This document shows positions 51,687 through 60,659 of a stretch of 64,000 nucleotides of DNA, piece by piece. The stretch covers positions 62,001-126,000 of the forward strand of contig NZ_NXGX01000006.1 of the NCBI RefSeq assembly GCF_002844275.1, written 5' to 3'. A model generated the notes under the pieces. The model had not been told where the DNA came from. It worked only from the letters and a program-made list of their open reading frames with translations, and searched no databases. Every line of letters begins with the position of its first letter. Positions within the stretch are counted from its first letter, which is position 1. Made by a program: the position numbers and the translations under genes. The stretch is from Thalassospira lohafexi (GTDB lineage: Bacteria; Pseudomonadota; Alphaproteobacteria; Rhodospirillales; Thalassospiraceae).

Positions 51687-52655
51687 ATGACGGATCAGCC
51701 GCAGTATACAGCCGGTTTTCGCGACCGGCTGTTTGATAAAGACCCGTTCCCATTGGCGATCTGGTATCCGGCGGAGGCGCCCGAAAACCCGGTTCGGCAT
51801 ATGGGTGTTGCGTCAACTGCGGCGCGCGGTGCGGCGTTTGCCTCCGATGGGCCGTTTCCGATGGTGGTGTTTTCGCATGGGTCGGAAGGGCATCGGTTTA
51901 ACCAGTTCTGGTTGGCGGAATATCTCGCACGGCGGGGGTATATCGTTGCCGCCCCGCAGCATGCCGGGGACAATTACCTTGATCCATCCGATGCGCGCCA
52001 ATTGACGATCATTGAACGCCGTCCGCGTGAAATGGAAATCGCCCTTGATCTGTTGCTGGATCACGGCGATATCGCATCGCATATTGATCAAGATAAAATC
52101 TATGCCCTTGGCCATTCGGCGGGCGGGGCGACGGTGCTTAAGATGGCCGGATGGAATTTTGATGCCAGGGCGTGGAAAAGCTATTGCGCGGTCAATGCGG
52201 ATAAAGACCATGTGATTTGCCAATATGCGCCGCAAGATCATCACATTGAAGGGCTACAAGGTCGATATGGTGAGCCGGTGGTTTCCGTACGCGACGAGCG
52301 GATTTCGGCCGTGATTGCGATTACGCCGGCCTTTGGGGTGGCGGCAACCGATGATGGATTGGCCGATATCAATGTGCCGATGTTGTTTGTTGAGGCGGAT
52401 ACAGATGAAATCCTGCTTGATCATGTCAATGCAGCGCATTTTCGCAAGCTGTTGAAGGGCCGTGCAAAATTTGTTCGGATCAAGGGCGCAGGGCATTATT
52501 CATTTTTGCCCAAATGTACGCCCTATATTGCCGAAAATTTCGGCTTTTTATGCCGGGATTTCGGGCGGGATCGAGAGGCCATTCACCGCACGGTCGAGCA
52601 GGTTGTTTATGGCTTTTTGCAGCATGTGAAAACAGGTGAAATTCAGGGTCGCTAA
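51687..52655 (+). CDS. Alpha/beta hydrolase, dienelactone hydrolase/PAF-acetylhydrolase-like
   Basis: This 322-residue Ser hydrolase has the oxyanion region PMVVFSHGSEGHRFNQFWLAEYLARRGYIVAAPQHAGDN, the nucleophile elbow ALGHSAGGATVL, an acidic strand MLFVEADTDEILL and the His of IKGAGHYSFLP. It resembles the predicted dienelactone hydrolases (COG4188). The substrate is unknown. The gene is inserted between ispA and dxs, 11 bases after ispA and about 100 before dxs. That interrupts the usual isoprenoid gene order, but it may still ride on the same transcript. Confidence 0.86.
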   Translation: MTDQPQYTAGFRDRLFDKDPFPLAIWYPAEAPENPVRHMGVASTAARGAAFASDGPFPMVVFSHGSEGHRFNQFWLAEYLARRGYIVAAPQHAGDNYLDPSDARQLTIIERRPREMEIALDLLLDHGDIASHIDQDKIYALGHSAGGATVLKMAGWNFDARAWKSYCAVNADKDHVICQYAPQDHHIEGLQGRYGEPVVSVRDERISAVIAITPAFGVAATDDGLADINVPMLFVEADTDEILLDHVNAAHFRKLLKGRAKFVRIKGAGHYSFLPKCTPYIAENFGFLCRDFGRDREAIHRTVEQVVYGFLQHVKTGEIQGR

Positions 52656-52756
52656 ATCAGGTGAACCCCGCTATTTTACGCTGCTTGCAACATCGGGCTT
52701 AACACGTCACCCTGTTGTAACAATCGTCTTATAAAAAATTGAAAATTGAGATCGGT

Positions 52757-54676
52757 ATGAGCACGACCTCCAAGACCCCGCTCCTTGATACGGTGAACAC
52801 TCCGGAAGACCTGCGCACGTTGCAGCCTGCTCAGATGAAGCAGATTGCCGATGAATTGCGCGCCGAGGTGATTGATGCCGTATCGGTCACTGGCGGCCAT
52901 CTTGGCGCGGGCCTTGGTGTGGTTGAGCTGACGGTTGCCATTCATTACCTGTTTGATACGCCCTATGACCGGGTGATCTGGGATGTCGGGCATCAATGCT
53001 ATCCCCATAAAATCCTGACCGGGCGGCGTGATCGTATGCGCACCATTCGTCAGGGCGGCGGTCTTTCGGGCTTTACCAAACGATCCGAGTCTGAATATGA
53101 CCCGTTTGGGGCGGGGCATAGTTCGACCTCGATCTCGGCTGGTCTTGGGATGGCGGTTGCCAACCAGCTTTCCGAAGATAAACGTAAAAACGTCATTGCC
53201 GTGATTGGCGATGGGTCGATGAGTGCGGGCATGGCCTATGAGGCGATGAACAATGCCGCCGCCACCGATCAGCGTTTGATTGTGATTTTGAATGACAACG
53301 ACATGTCGATTGCCCCGCCGGTGGGCTCCATGTCGGGGTATTTGTCGCGCCTGATTTCCGGTAAGGGGTATCAGGGGCTGCGTAATGCGGCCAAAGGCCT
53401 GACCAAGCATTTGCCGCGTCAGATCGAAGAAGCCGCTCGCAAGCTTGAAGAATATACCCGTGGCATGGTCACGGGCGGCACGCTGTTTGAAGAAATGGGT
53501 TTCTTCTATGTCGGGCCGATTGATGGTCACAACATGGATCATCTGTTGCCGGTTTTGAAAAACGTGCGCGATGCCAAGGTTGACGGCCCGATCCTGATCC
53601 ATGCGGTGACGCAAAAGGGTAAGGGTTATGGTCCGGCGGAAAATGCGGCGGATAAATATCACGGTGTTGCCAAGTTTGATGTTGTCACCGGCAAACAGGC
53701 CAAACCGACGCCCAATGCGCCCAGCTACACAAAGGTGTACGGCGAAACACTGGTCAAGCTGGCCGAAAAGGATGACAAAGTCACCGCGATTACTGCGGCC
53801 ATGCCATCGGGCACCGGGGTGAACATCTTTGCCGATCATTTCCCGGACCGTGCGTTTGACGTCGGGATTGCAGAACAGCATGCGGTGACTTTTGCCGCCG
53901 GGATGGCGTGCGAAGGATATAAACCGTTCTGTACGCTCTATTCGACGTTCTTGCAGCGTGCCTATGATCAGGTTGTGCATGATGTCGCAATTCAGAATTT
54001 GCCGGTGCGCTTTGCGATGGATCGGGCCGGATTGGTCGGGGCCGATGGGGCCACCCATGCCGGGGCCTATGACATTGCGTATCTTGGCTGTTTGCCGAAC
54101 TTTGTGTTGATGGCGGCGGCCGATGAGGCCGAACTGGTGCATATGACCACGACCGCATGGGCGATTGATGATCGCCCCAGTGCATTCCGCTATCCGCGCG
54201 GCGAAGGGGTTGGCGTTGAAATGCCGATCGAGGGACTGGTGCTTGAGATCGGTAAGGGCCGTATCCTGCGCGAAGGCGGCAAGATTGCCATTCTGTCGTA
54301 TGGCACGCGTCTGGCCGAGGCCTTGATTGCCGCGGAAGACCTTGCCGCACGCGGATTGCCCGCCACGGTGGCTGATGCGCGCTTTGCCAAGCCGCTGGAT
54401 CATCAATTGATTGCTGACCTTGCACGCAACCACGAAGTCCTGATCACTATCGAAGAAGGATCAATCGGCGGGTTCGGTGCGATGGTGTTGCAACATATGG
54501 CGGGCCAAGGGTTGCTTGATAACGGGCTTAAAATTCGCACCATGGCGTTGCCAGATGTGTTGATGGATCATGACAAGCCGGAAATCCAGTATGAGAAAGC
54601 GGGCCTTGATGCCAAGGCAATTGTCAAAACCGCCCTTGGTGCGTTGGGACTGAGCGAAAGCAAGGCGCGGGCCTGA
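52757..54676 (+). CDS. dxs: 1-deoxy-D-xylulose-5-phosphate synthase
   Basis: This 639-residue thiamine-diphosphate enzyme makes DXP from pyruvate and glyceraldehyde-3-phosphate, the first step of the MEP isoprenoid pathway. The N-terminal part has [22 protein letters not shown] and [15 protein letters not shown]. The cofactor site is [18 protein letters not shown] with the Asn at its end. The transketolase middle domain has [20 protein letters not shown] with the catalytic Glu, and the C-terminal domain is [13 protein letters not shown]. The start at 52757 ([10 protein letters not shown]) has a GAG motif; an ATG six codons upstream is weaker. A terminator follows. Confidence 0.97.
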   Translation: MSTTSKTPLLDTVNTPEDLRTLQPAQMKQIADELRAEVIDAVSVTGGHLGAGLGVVELTVAIHYLFDTPYDRVIWDVGHQCYPHKILTGRRDRMRTIRQGGGLSGFTKRSESEYDPFGAGHSSTSISAGLGMAVANQLSEDKRKNVIAVIGDGSMSAGMAYEAMNNAAATDQRLIVILNDNDMSIAPPVGSMSGYLSRLISGKGYQGLRNAAKGLTKHLPRQIEEAARKLEEYTRGMVTGGTLFEEMGFFYVGPIDGHNMDHLLPVLKNVRDAKVDGPILIHAVTQKGKGYGPAENAADKYHGVAKFDVVTGKQAKPTPNAPSYTKVYGETLVKLAEKDDKVTAITAAMPSGTGVNIFADHFPDRAFDVGIAEQHAVTFAAGMACEGYKPFCTLYSTFLQRAYDQVVHDVAIQNLPVRFAMDRAGLVGADGATHAGAYDIAYLGCLPNFVLMAAADEAELVHMTTTAWAIDDRPSAFRYPRGEGVGVEMPIEGLVLEIGKGRILREGGKIAILSYGTRLAEALIAAEDLAARGLPATVADARFAKPLDHQLIADLARNHEVLITIEEGSIGGFGAMVLQHMAGQGLLDNGLKIRTMALPDVLMDHDKPEIQYEKAGLDAKAIVKTALGALGLSESKARA

Positions 54677-54704
54677 TCAAACTGGTGATGAAGATTGTTG
54701 ACTG

Positions 54705-54737
54705 AAAACGCCGCCCGAAAAAGGGCGGCGTTTTTTA
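54705..54737. terminator. Bidirectional terminator after dxs
   Basis: AACGCCGCCC and GGGCGGCGTT form the stem with flanking A and T runs. Its right end overlaps the stop codon of the convergent SDR gene. Confidence 0.92.
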
Positions 54738-55517
54738 TTCGGCATAGATCATTTTATGAGTCATGCCGCCATCAATCCGGATGGTTTCCCCGGTCATAAA
54801 TCCCGATTGTGCAGGATCTAGCAGGAAGGAAACAGCCTGCGCGATGTCTTCTGGCGTGCCAACGCGCCCGACGGGATGTTGCGATTTGTCGGTTTCGCTG
54901 TGGTCGGGCGACGACTTGTTGGATTGTTTTTGCCAATCGCTAACCTCAATCCAGCCCGGTGCAATCGCATTGACCCGGACATCGCCCGATAGGCTGACCG
55001 CCAAAGCGTGGGTAAGGGCGACGATGCCGCCCTTGGAGGCGGCATAGGATTCGGTGTCGGGTTCAGACTGAAACGCGCGGGTCGAGGTGATGTTGACGAT
55101 GGCACCGCTGGTTTTGCGCAGGTGCTGGGTCGCGTGCTTGGTCGTTAGAAACACACCGCCAAGATTGACATTGATCACCCGTTGCCAATCATCCCAGTCA
55201 AGATGTTCGACCGAGCCGGAATGCGGATTGGCAATGCCGGCATTGTTGACAAGCCCGTCGATGCGGCCAAACCGGTCAATCGTGCGTTGCACGGCGATGG
55301 CGACATCCTTTTCGTTGGAAACATCACCGGGGAAAAACAGGCACCGGGTCCGGGTTTCATCGTCGAGTGCGGCCATGACTTCATGCCCGGCTTCTTCATC
55401 ACGGTCAAACATCATGACTTTCCACCCGGACTTCAAAAGGTGCTGGGTGATGCCAAGGCCAAGTCCCTGTGCGCCACCGGTGACAAACGCAACTTTGTGG
55501 TCGGGGTGATCAATCAT
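54735..55517 (-). CDS. Short-chain dehydrogenase/reductase
   Basis: This 260-residue classical SDR has the cofactor site FVTGGAQGLGLGITQHLL, an acidic strand-two end (MMFDRDEEAG) pointing to NAD(H), LVNNAGIANP, the catalytic Ser-Tyr-Lys (ITSTRAF, SYAASKGG), and the closing GFMTGETIRIDGGMTHKM. It is likely an alcohol or beta-hydroxyacid dehydrogenase of unknown substrate. It is transcribed in the same direction as the malonate operon but separated from it by a terminator, so it is probably independently expressed. The ATG at 55517 was chosen on family fit. Confidence 0.9.
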   Translation of the reverse strand: MIDHPDHKVAFVTGGAQGLGLGITQHLLKSGWKVMMFDRDEEAGHEVMAALDDETRTRCLFFPGDVSNEKDVAIAVQRTIDRFGRIDGLVNNAGIANPHSGSVEHLDWDDWQRVINVNLGGVFLTTKHATQHLRKTSGAIVNITSTRAFQSEPDTESYAASKGGIVALTHALAVSLSGDVRVNAIAPGWIEVSDWQKQSNKSSPDHSETDKSQHPVGRVGTPEDIAQAVSFLLDPAQSGFMTGETIRIDGGMTHKMIYAE

Positions 55518-55600
55518 GACGGGCCTTTGTCTGGAGTACGGGGATATGCCGGAAGTGGACATGTCATAACTGGTTTACGATGGGCGCACGCGCAAGGCCC

Positions 55601-55633
55601 AAAAAAAATCCGGCCAGAACGTTTCTGACCGGA
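55601..55633 (-). terminator. Terminator of the mat operon
   Basis: Read leftwards, TCCGGTCAGAA and TTCTGGCCGGA pair with one mismatch around a 3-base loop and are followed by an eight-T run. It lies 43 bases after the matB stop. Confidence 0.88.
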
Positions 55634-55675
55634 AGTTGGGTGCTGCGTGTCCGGCAGCGGGAGATAGCGAGTGGT

Positions 55676-57202
55676 TTATTTAGGTCCTGTGGCAAAGGTG
55701 TCTTCGTAGGCTTTGCGCAGTTGGGCTTTTTGAATTTTGCCCATGGTGTTGCGCGGCAATTCATCCAAAATCCAGATGCGTTTGGGGACTTTGAATTTTG
55801 CCAGTTTGTCCTGTGTGCGTTTGATGATGGCATCGGTGTCGGGCGTGCTGCCGTTTGCGGGGACGATCACACCCGCAACGGCTTCGCCAAAATCAGGGTG
55901 GGGCAAGCCAAAGATCGCGACTTCATCAACTTCGTCATAGTCGGCGATGATTTCTTCGACTTCTTTGGGATAGACGTTAAAGCCACCTGAAATGATCAGA
56001 TCCTTGTCACGTCCGACAATGGTGATGTAACCGTCTTCGCCGATGGTGGCGAGATCGCCGGTGATAAAGAACCCATCAGAGCGAAACTCCGACGCGGTTT
56101 TTTCAGGCATCTGCCAGTATCCCTTAAACACATTCGGGCCACGGACTTCGAGGACGCCAATTTCACCAGCGCCAAGAACCTTGCCATCCTTGTCACAGAC
56201 GCGCGCCTCGGTACCCGGTAATGTCGGGCCAACCGCACCGGGGCGGCGTTCGCCGTCCAGCGGATTGGATGTGTTCATGCAGGTTTCGGTCATGCCATAG
56301 CGTTCAAGGATTTTATGGCCGGTCCGTTCAAAGAACGCATCATGGGTTTCGGCCAGAAGCGGGGCTGACCCCGAAACGAACAACCGCATGTTAGCGGTAA
56401 CATCCTTGGTAAACTGCGGATGTGCGAGAAGGCGAGTATAGAAGGTCGGAACCCCCATCAGAACGGTTGATTGCGGCAAACGTTCAATCACATCATCAGC
56501 ATCGAATTTCGGAAGCAGGATGACCTTGCCACCATTCATCAGCATGATGTTGATGGCGACAAACAGGCCGTGGGTGTGGAAAAGCGGCAGGGCATGCAGC
56601 AACGTATCGCCGGGTTTGAACCCCCACGCGGAATGCAGCGTTTTGGCGTTTGATCCCAGATTGTTATGGGTCAACATCGCACCCTTGGACCGGCCGGTGG
56701 TACCCGATGTGTACAGGATGGCAGCAACGTCATCCTTATTGGCATCAACCACATCAATAAGCGGGGTCACGTTTTTGGCCTGATCATTCAGGCTGCCATC
56801 CCCGGCACTGCCAAGCGACAGGACGGTGCCGACGTTATTTTTGCTGCCAAGTTCCTGTGCGATATCGATGTTTGCCGGGCGACAGACAAAGACACGCGGG
56901 GCCGCATCACCCAGGAAATAGGCGATCTCGTCACCGGTGTAGGCGGTGTTGAGCGGCAAATGGATGGCCCCAAGTTGCAGGCAGGCCAGATACAGTGCGA
57001 GGACATCGGACGATTTATCGACCTGTGCGGCGACGCGGTCGCCCTTGATGACACCATGGGATGCCAAAACGGCGGCATAGCGCCCGGTCTGGTCAATCAG
57101 CCAGGCAAAGCTGCGTTCCGTGCCGTCGCGCTCGACCAAAAAGGTCTTTGATTTGTCTGCCGGGAAGCGGTCAAGGAAGGTTTGAAATAGATTATCTGAC
57201 AT
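55676..57202 (-). CDS. matB: Malonate-CoA ligase
   Basis: This 508-residue acyl-adenylating enzyme has the P-loop AILYTSGTTGRSKGAMLTHNNL. Further motifs are the A4 ALPLFHTHGLFVA, A5 RYGMTETCMNTSNPLDGERRPGAVG, A7 YITIVGRDKDLIISGGFNVYPKEVEE and A10 RNTMGKIQKAQLR with the catalytic Lys. The His-Thr-His-Gly and Met-Asn-Thr segments are those of malonyl-CoA synthetases. Lying next to malonyl-CoA decarboxylase and a TRAP system, it should make malonyl-CoA from imported malonate. It is the last gene of the matPQMAB operon. Confidence 0.93.
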   Translation of the reverse strand: MSDNLFQTFLDRFPADKSKTFLVERDGTERSFAWLIDQTGRYAAVLASHGVIKGDRVAAQVDKSSDVLALYLACLQLGAIHLPLNTAYTGDEIAYFLGDAAPRVFVCRPANIDIAQELGSKNNVGTVLSLGSAGDGSLNDQAKNVTPLIDVVDANKDDVAAILYTSGTTGRSKGAMLTHNNLGSNAKTLHSAWGFKPGDTLLHALPLFHTHGLFVAINIMLMNGGKVILLPKFDADDVIERLPQSTVLMGVPTFYTRLLAHPQFTKDVTANMRLFVSGSAPLLAETHDAFFERTGHKILERYGMTETCMNTSNPLDGERRPGAVGPTLPGTEARVCDKDGKVLGAGEIGVLEVRGPNVFKGYWQMPEKTASEFRSDGFFITGDLATIGEDGYITIVGRDKDLIISGGFNVYPKEVEEIIADYDEVDEVAIFGLPHPDFGEAVAGVIVPANGSTPDTDAIIKRTQDKLAKFKVPKRIWILDELPRNTMGKIQKAQLRKAYEDTFATGPK

Positions 57203-57213
57203 GGTCTTGTTCC

Positions 57214-58530
57214 TTAGATACCGGCAAGCTGTGCAACGGATTTTGATGTGGCGATTTTTCCGTCATTCATCAGTGCTTCGTGATTTTTTTCAATATCGTT
57301 CAGATGATAGGCATAATTCACCATCATGCCGCCAGCCTGACGCAATCCTTTGTCCGACGTATCGCCGAGCCAGTTCAGCCGTTCAAGCTGTGCGCCATTG
57401 CCAAGATGGAAACGTGCGGTCGGATCAAGCGGCGATTTGCCGCGCTTACACGTCGCAAGATATGTCGCACATAAGGTAAGCGTTGGTTTGCGCAGCTTTT
57501 CGACCTGAACCGGATCATCCATCCAGTTATCCTGGCTTAAGCCATCAAGAACGTTGCCCGCCATATTTGCATCGGCGGCTTTGCTTTTTTGACGGGTGCG
57601 CAGCCATCCGACAAAGCCCGGAATGGGTGACAGGGTGGCGAACTGTTTGAGTTTGGGGAATTCGCGTTTGAGTTCTTCGACAACCTGTTTGATCAGGAAG
57701 TTGCCAAACGAAATACCCTTAAGCCCGGCCTGACAGTTGCTGATCGAATAGAAAATCGCTGTGTTGGCCGTTTCGGGTGCGGCTTTGTCGATTTCGGGTG
57801 CCAGAAGCGCCTGCACACTATCGGCAAGACCATGGACAAGGGCGACTTCAACAAAGATCAGTGGATCATCGGGAATGGCCGGATGGAAAAAGGCAAAGCA
57901 TTTGCGATCCGTTGCCAAACGGCGGCGCAGATCGTCCCATCCCTGAATTTCATGCACCGCTTCGTAGCGGATCAGTTTTTCAAGAATGGCGGCCGAGGTA
58001 TCCCAGTCAATATGGCGCAACTCAAGGAAGCCGCGGTTAAACCAGCTGGTCAGCAAATGCTGCATGTCGGCATTCAGCGGTTCAAGATCGCGGTTGGTCT
58101 TAAGCAACCCGATCAGGGTTTCACGCATATCGACAATCGCACGCGTGCCGCCCGGGGCCATGTTGATTTTGCGCAACAGGTCCTGACGGACGGGTTCGGA
58201 TGCGTGGGTCAGGACCGCAAGATTGGGTTCTGACGGGTCGTTGGCAAATGCTTCGGCGGCCTTGGTGACTTTGGCACGGTCGGCACTGAAGTCATTTTGC
58301 ATCATCTTGAAAAAACGCAAATTGTCTTCGTCGGGCAGGTTTTCCCACATGCGGACCACTTCGCGGGCGATGGCCGTGCCACGGGCCTCACCCTTTTGCG
58401 AAACGAGGTCCTTGCACATGGCGGTCAGCTGCGCGAACTGGTCTTGCGGTGTGGACAGTGGCAGGTCAAGAAGTTCCCGCCCACGGTCCGCAATGCTGGA
58501 AATCCAGCTTCTGACAGAAATGCCTGACAT
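57214..58530 (-). CDS. matA: Malonyl-CoA decarboxylase
   Basis: This 438-residue MCD has the N-terminal helical domain (WENLPDEDNLRFFKMMQNDF, LLTSWFNRGFLELRHIDWDTSA). The GNAT-like catalytic half has FFHPAIPDDPLIFVEVAL, NTAIFYSISNCQAGLKGISFGNFLIKQVVEEL, FATLSPIPGFVGWL, ARFHLGNGAQLERLNWLGDTS and the final MVNYAYHL. The conserved Ser/His active-site elements (LSPIPGF, ARFHL) are intact. It converts malonyl-CoA to acetyl-CoA and CO2. The ATG at 58530 overlaps the matM stop (TAATG) and has GGAGG six bases before. Confidence 0.95.
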   Translation of the reverse strand: MSGISVRSWISSIADRGRELLDLPLSTPQDQFAQLTAMCKDLVSQKGEARGTAIAREVVRMWENLPDEDNLRFFKMMQNDFSADRAKVTKAAEAFANDPSEPNLAVLTHASEPVRQDLLRKINMAPGGTRAIVDMRETLIGLLKTNRDLEPLNADMQHLLTSWFNRGFLELRHIDWDTSAAILEKLIRYEAVHEIQGWDDLRRRLATDRKCFAFFHPAIPDDPLIFVEVALVHGLADSVQALLAPEIDKAAPETANTAIFYSISNCQAGLKGISFGNFLIKQVVEELKREFPKLKQFATLSPIPGFVGWLRTRQKSKAADANMAGNVLDGLSQDNWMDDPVQVEKLRKPTLTLCATYLATCKRGKSPLDPTARFHLGNGAQLERLNWLGDTSDKGLRQAGGMMVNYAYHLNDIEKNHEALMNDGKIATSKSVAQLAGI

Positions 58531-59846
58531 TAGCGTCCTCCAATAACCGTTTCTGGAAGCCAGGTGGCGATTTCCGGGATGAAGCACAGAATGATAATCG
58601 CTGCAATCATGCACAGAACGTATGGGAACGCGCCCTTAAGGATGCTTTGCAAGCGAATGTCGGGTGCGATCCCGTTGATCACGTACAAATTCAAACCAAC
58701 CGGCGGCGTGATCAGGCCGATTTCCATATTGATGGTCAGGATCACGGCAAACCAATAGGGATCAAATCCGGCGTTGATGATGACGGGCAGCAAGATCGGT
58801 GCACTCATCAGGATCACGGCAACCGGCGGCAGGAAGAAGCCACTGATCAGCAGGAAGATATTGATGAAGCCCATCAGGACCCAGCGATTGACATCAAGCA
58901 TGGAGATCCACTGTGCAATCGACTGGGTAATGAACAGCGATGACAGCATGTAACTAAACAGGCCCGCCGCACCAATGATCAGAAGGATCATGACCGATTC
59001 TTTGGTGGTGTCGCGCATAACGTGCCACAGCTGTCCGGGCTTCCACATGCGATAGACAATCATCGCCGTGATCAGGCAGAACAGGGCACCAACGCCGGCC
59101 GTCTCAGACGGGGTTGCAACGCCGCCATAAAGGGCGAACAAAACCGCACCAATGATGACCAGGAATGGCAACACACGCGGAAGGATTTCAAATTTTTCCT
59201 TCCAGCTATATTTCACAGCACTAAGCGCGCCTTGCGCATTGCCCTGACGCCAGGTCGAATACAGCGACCACGCCATAAACAGTGCCGTCAACATTAACCC
59301 GGGCAACAGACCGGCAAGGAACAGACGTCCGATCGATGTTTCGGTTGAGATACCATAGACAATCATGGTGACACTTGGCGGGATCAGAATGCCAAGTGTT
59401 CCGCCCGCCGCAATCGATCCGGCCGCAACCGTATCGGGGAAGCCGCGTTCACGCATCGCCGGGATGCCCATTTTACCAATGGCCGCACAGGTCGCAGGTG
59501 AGGAACCCGAAAGGGCAGAGAAAATTGCGCAGGCGCCAAGGTTGGAAATAACCAGACCGCCCGGAACGCGGGTCAACCAGCGATCAAGCACGGAATAAAG
59601 ATCACCACCCGCCCGGGAGGAGGCGACAACCGCCCCCATCAGGATGAACATCGGGATGGCGAGAACTTCAAAACTTTCAAGTTTACCAAACAGGATTTCT
59701 GGCAACAGCGGCAAGGAACCGGTGCCATCAAAGACGATGATAAAGCCAAGGCTTACCAGTAGAAGGCCGATGCCAACAGGTATGCCGGAAAACAGAACAA
59801 CAGTGGTTGCGATGCCAACGATGGCCGCAAGAAGCAAGGGATCCAT
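58530..59846 (-). CDS. matM: TRAP transporter large permease subunit (DctM type)
   Basis: This 438-residue protein has about twelve hydrophobic segments of the DctM family: FILMGAVVASSRAGGDLYSVLDRWL, the conserved ALSGSSPATCAAIGKMGIPAMRERGFP, AAGGTLGILIPPSVTMIVYGI with the IPPS motif, and EIGLITPPVGLNLYVINGI near the end. It forms the sodium-coupled transport channel with MatQ and the binding protein MatP. It has a GGAGG ribosome-binding site and overlaps matA by one base. Substrate by context: malonate. Confidence 0.93.
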   Translation of the reverse strand: MDPLLLAAIVGIATTVVLFSGIPVGIGLLLVSLGFIIVFDGTGSLPLLPEILFGKLESFEVLAIPMFILMGAVVASSRAGGDLYSVLDRWLTRVPGGLVISNLGACAIFSALSGSSPATCAAIGKMGIPAMRERGFPDTVAAGSIAAGGTLGILIPPSVTMIVYGISTETSIGRLFLAGLLPGLMLTALFMAWSLYSTWRQGNAQGALSAVKYSWKEKFEILPRVLPFLVIIGAVLFALYGGVATPSETAGVGALFCLITAMIVYRMWKPGQLWHVMRDTTKESVMILLIIGAAGLFSYMLSSLFITQSIAQWISMLDVNRWVLMGFINIFLLISGFFLPPVAVILMSAPILLPVIINAGFDPYWFAVILTINMEIGLITPPVGLNLYVINGIAPDIRLQSILKGAFPYVLCMIAAIIILCFIPEIATWLPETVIGGR

Positions 59847-59858
59847 AGTGCGGCCTCC

Positions 59859-60548
59859 TTAGAATGCGTCGTCACGCAGATCGAACGGTGTCGACCGGCG
59901 GGTGATCAGGGACAGGAAATCGGCAAGGAACTGTAAAAACAGCAAGCCAAACCCGATGGGCAAAGCGGCATATGGTTTCCACAAAGGCACAGCCCAGATG
60001 GTTTCAGAAAGCCAACCACCTTCAAATGCCTCGACAACCAATTCCAAACCATAGACGGCAAACAGGGCGCTGATCCCCATGCCACACAGCAAGGTCACAA
60101 CGGCAAGTGCCATGCGGGCCGTGCTTTTAAGATACAGCGGCAAAAGATCGACATTCACATGCCCGCGGATCAACTGGACATAGGGCAGGCCAACAAGTGT
60201 GGCGCCAATCATCATGAAAATAACGGCTTCGGTCTGCCAGACGGTGGAGGCATTCAGTACATAGCGCATGAAGACCAACTGACAAATGACCAGCATTGCC
60301 AAGGCAAACATGGCAGCAGCGGCAACACCGCAAATTCTTGACGCAAAATGAATGATGGCAATGAACGTATCAAGCGGCCCTTGGGGCGGTCGTCTACGAT
60401 CTTCTGCCTGTGCATCTTGCGGATCGATCGGCTCGACATCCGGTGGGGGCGGCATATCGGATTTAACGGAATGCGACGCACTTGGTGTCTGCGCGAAATC
60501 ATCGGGCAGATCAATCGGAAGTGTGTGCGGGGACATGGCGTTCGACAC
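59859..60548 (-). CDS. matQ: TRAP transporter small permease subunit (DctQ type)
   Basis: This 229-residue protein starts at GTG with GAGGAG five bases ahead. A long polar N-terminus of about 70 residues (Pro/Asp-rich) precedes four hydrophobic spans typical of DctQ: FAMLVICQLVFMRYVLNASTVW, EAVIFMMIGATLVGLPYV, LLPLYLKSTARMALAVVTLLCGM, and a final span (AALPIGFGLLFLQFLADFL). The N-terminal extension is unusually long for the family and contains no motif I recognise. It stabilises MatM in the inner membrane. The upstream gap to matP contains a strong hairpin. Confidence 0.92.
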   Translation of the reverse strand: MSNAMSPHTLPIDLPDDFAQTPSASHSVKSDMPPPPDVEPIDPQDAQAEDRRRPPQGPLDTFIAIIHFASRICGVAAAAMFALAMLVICQLVFMRYVLNASTVWQTEAVIFMMIGATLVGLPYVQLIRGHVNVDLLPLYLKSTARMALAVVTLLCGMGISALFAVYGLELVVEAFEGGWLSETIWAVPLWKPYAALPIGFGLLFLQFLADFLSLITRRSTPFDLRDDAF

Positions 60549-60610
60549 GCGCGTACTCCTCTGACGGAACCGTATTGTTCTGTTTGTTTATATTCTTTGG
60601 GAAATGATGG

Positions 60611-60637
60611 GGTGGTGCCGGAACGTCCGGCACCACC
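60611..60637. promoter_or_regulatory. Intercistronic hairpin between matP and matQ
   Basis: GGTGGTGCCGGA and TCCGGCACCACC are a perfect 12-pair stem with a 3-base loop, with no T run on the matQ side. It probably protects the matP end of the messenger and lowers downstream expression, as is common for binding-protein genes. Confidence 0.7.
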
Positions 60638-60659
60638 ATCAAATCACATCACGGACGGA

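Noticed and set aside
52676-54433. Open frame of 585 codons on the minus strand
   Set aside because: It lies entirely opposite dxs, has a His/Arg/Gly-rich random composition, and shows no ribosome-binding site or domain.
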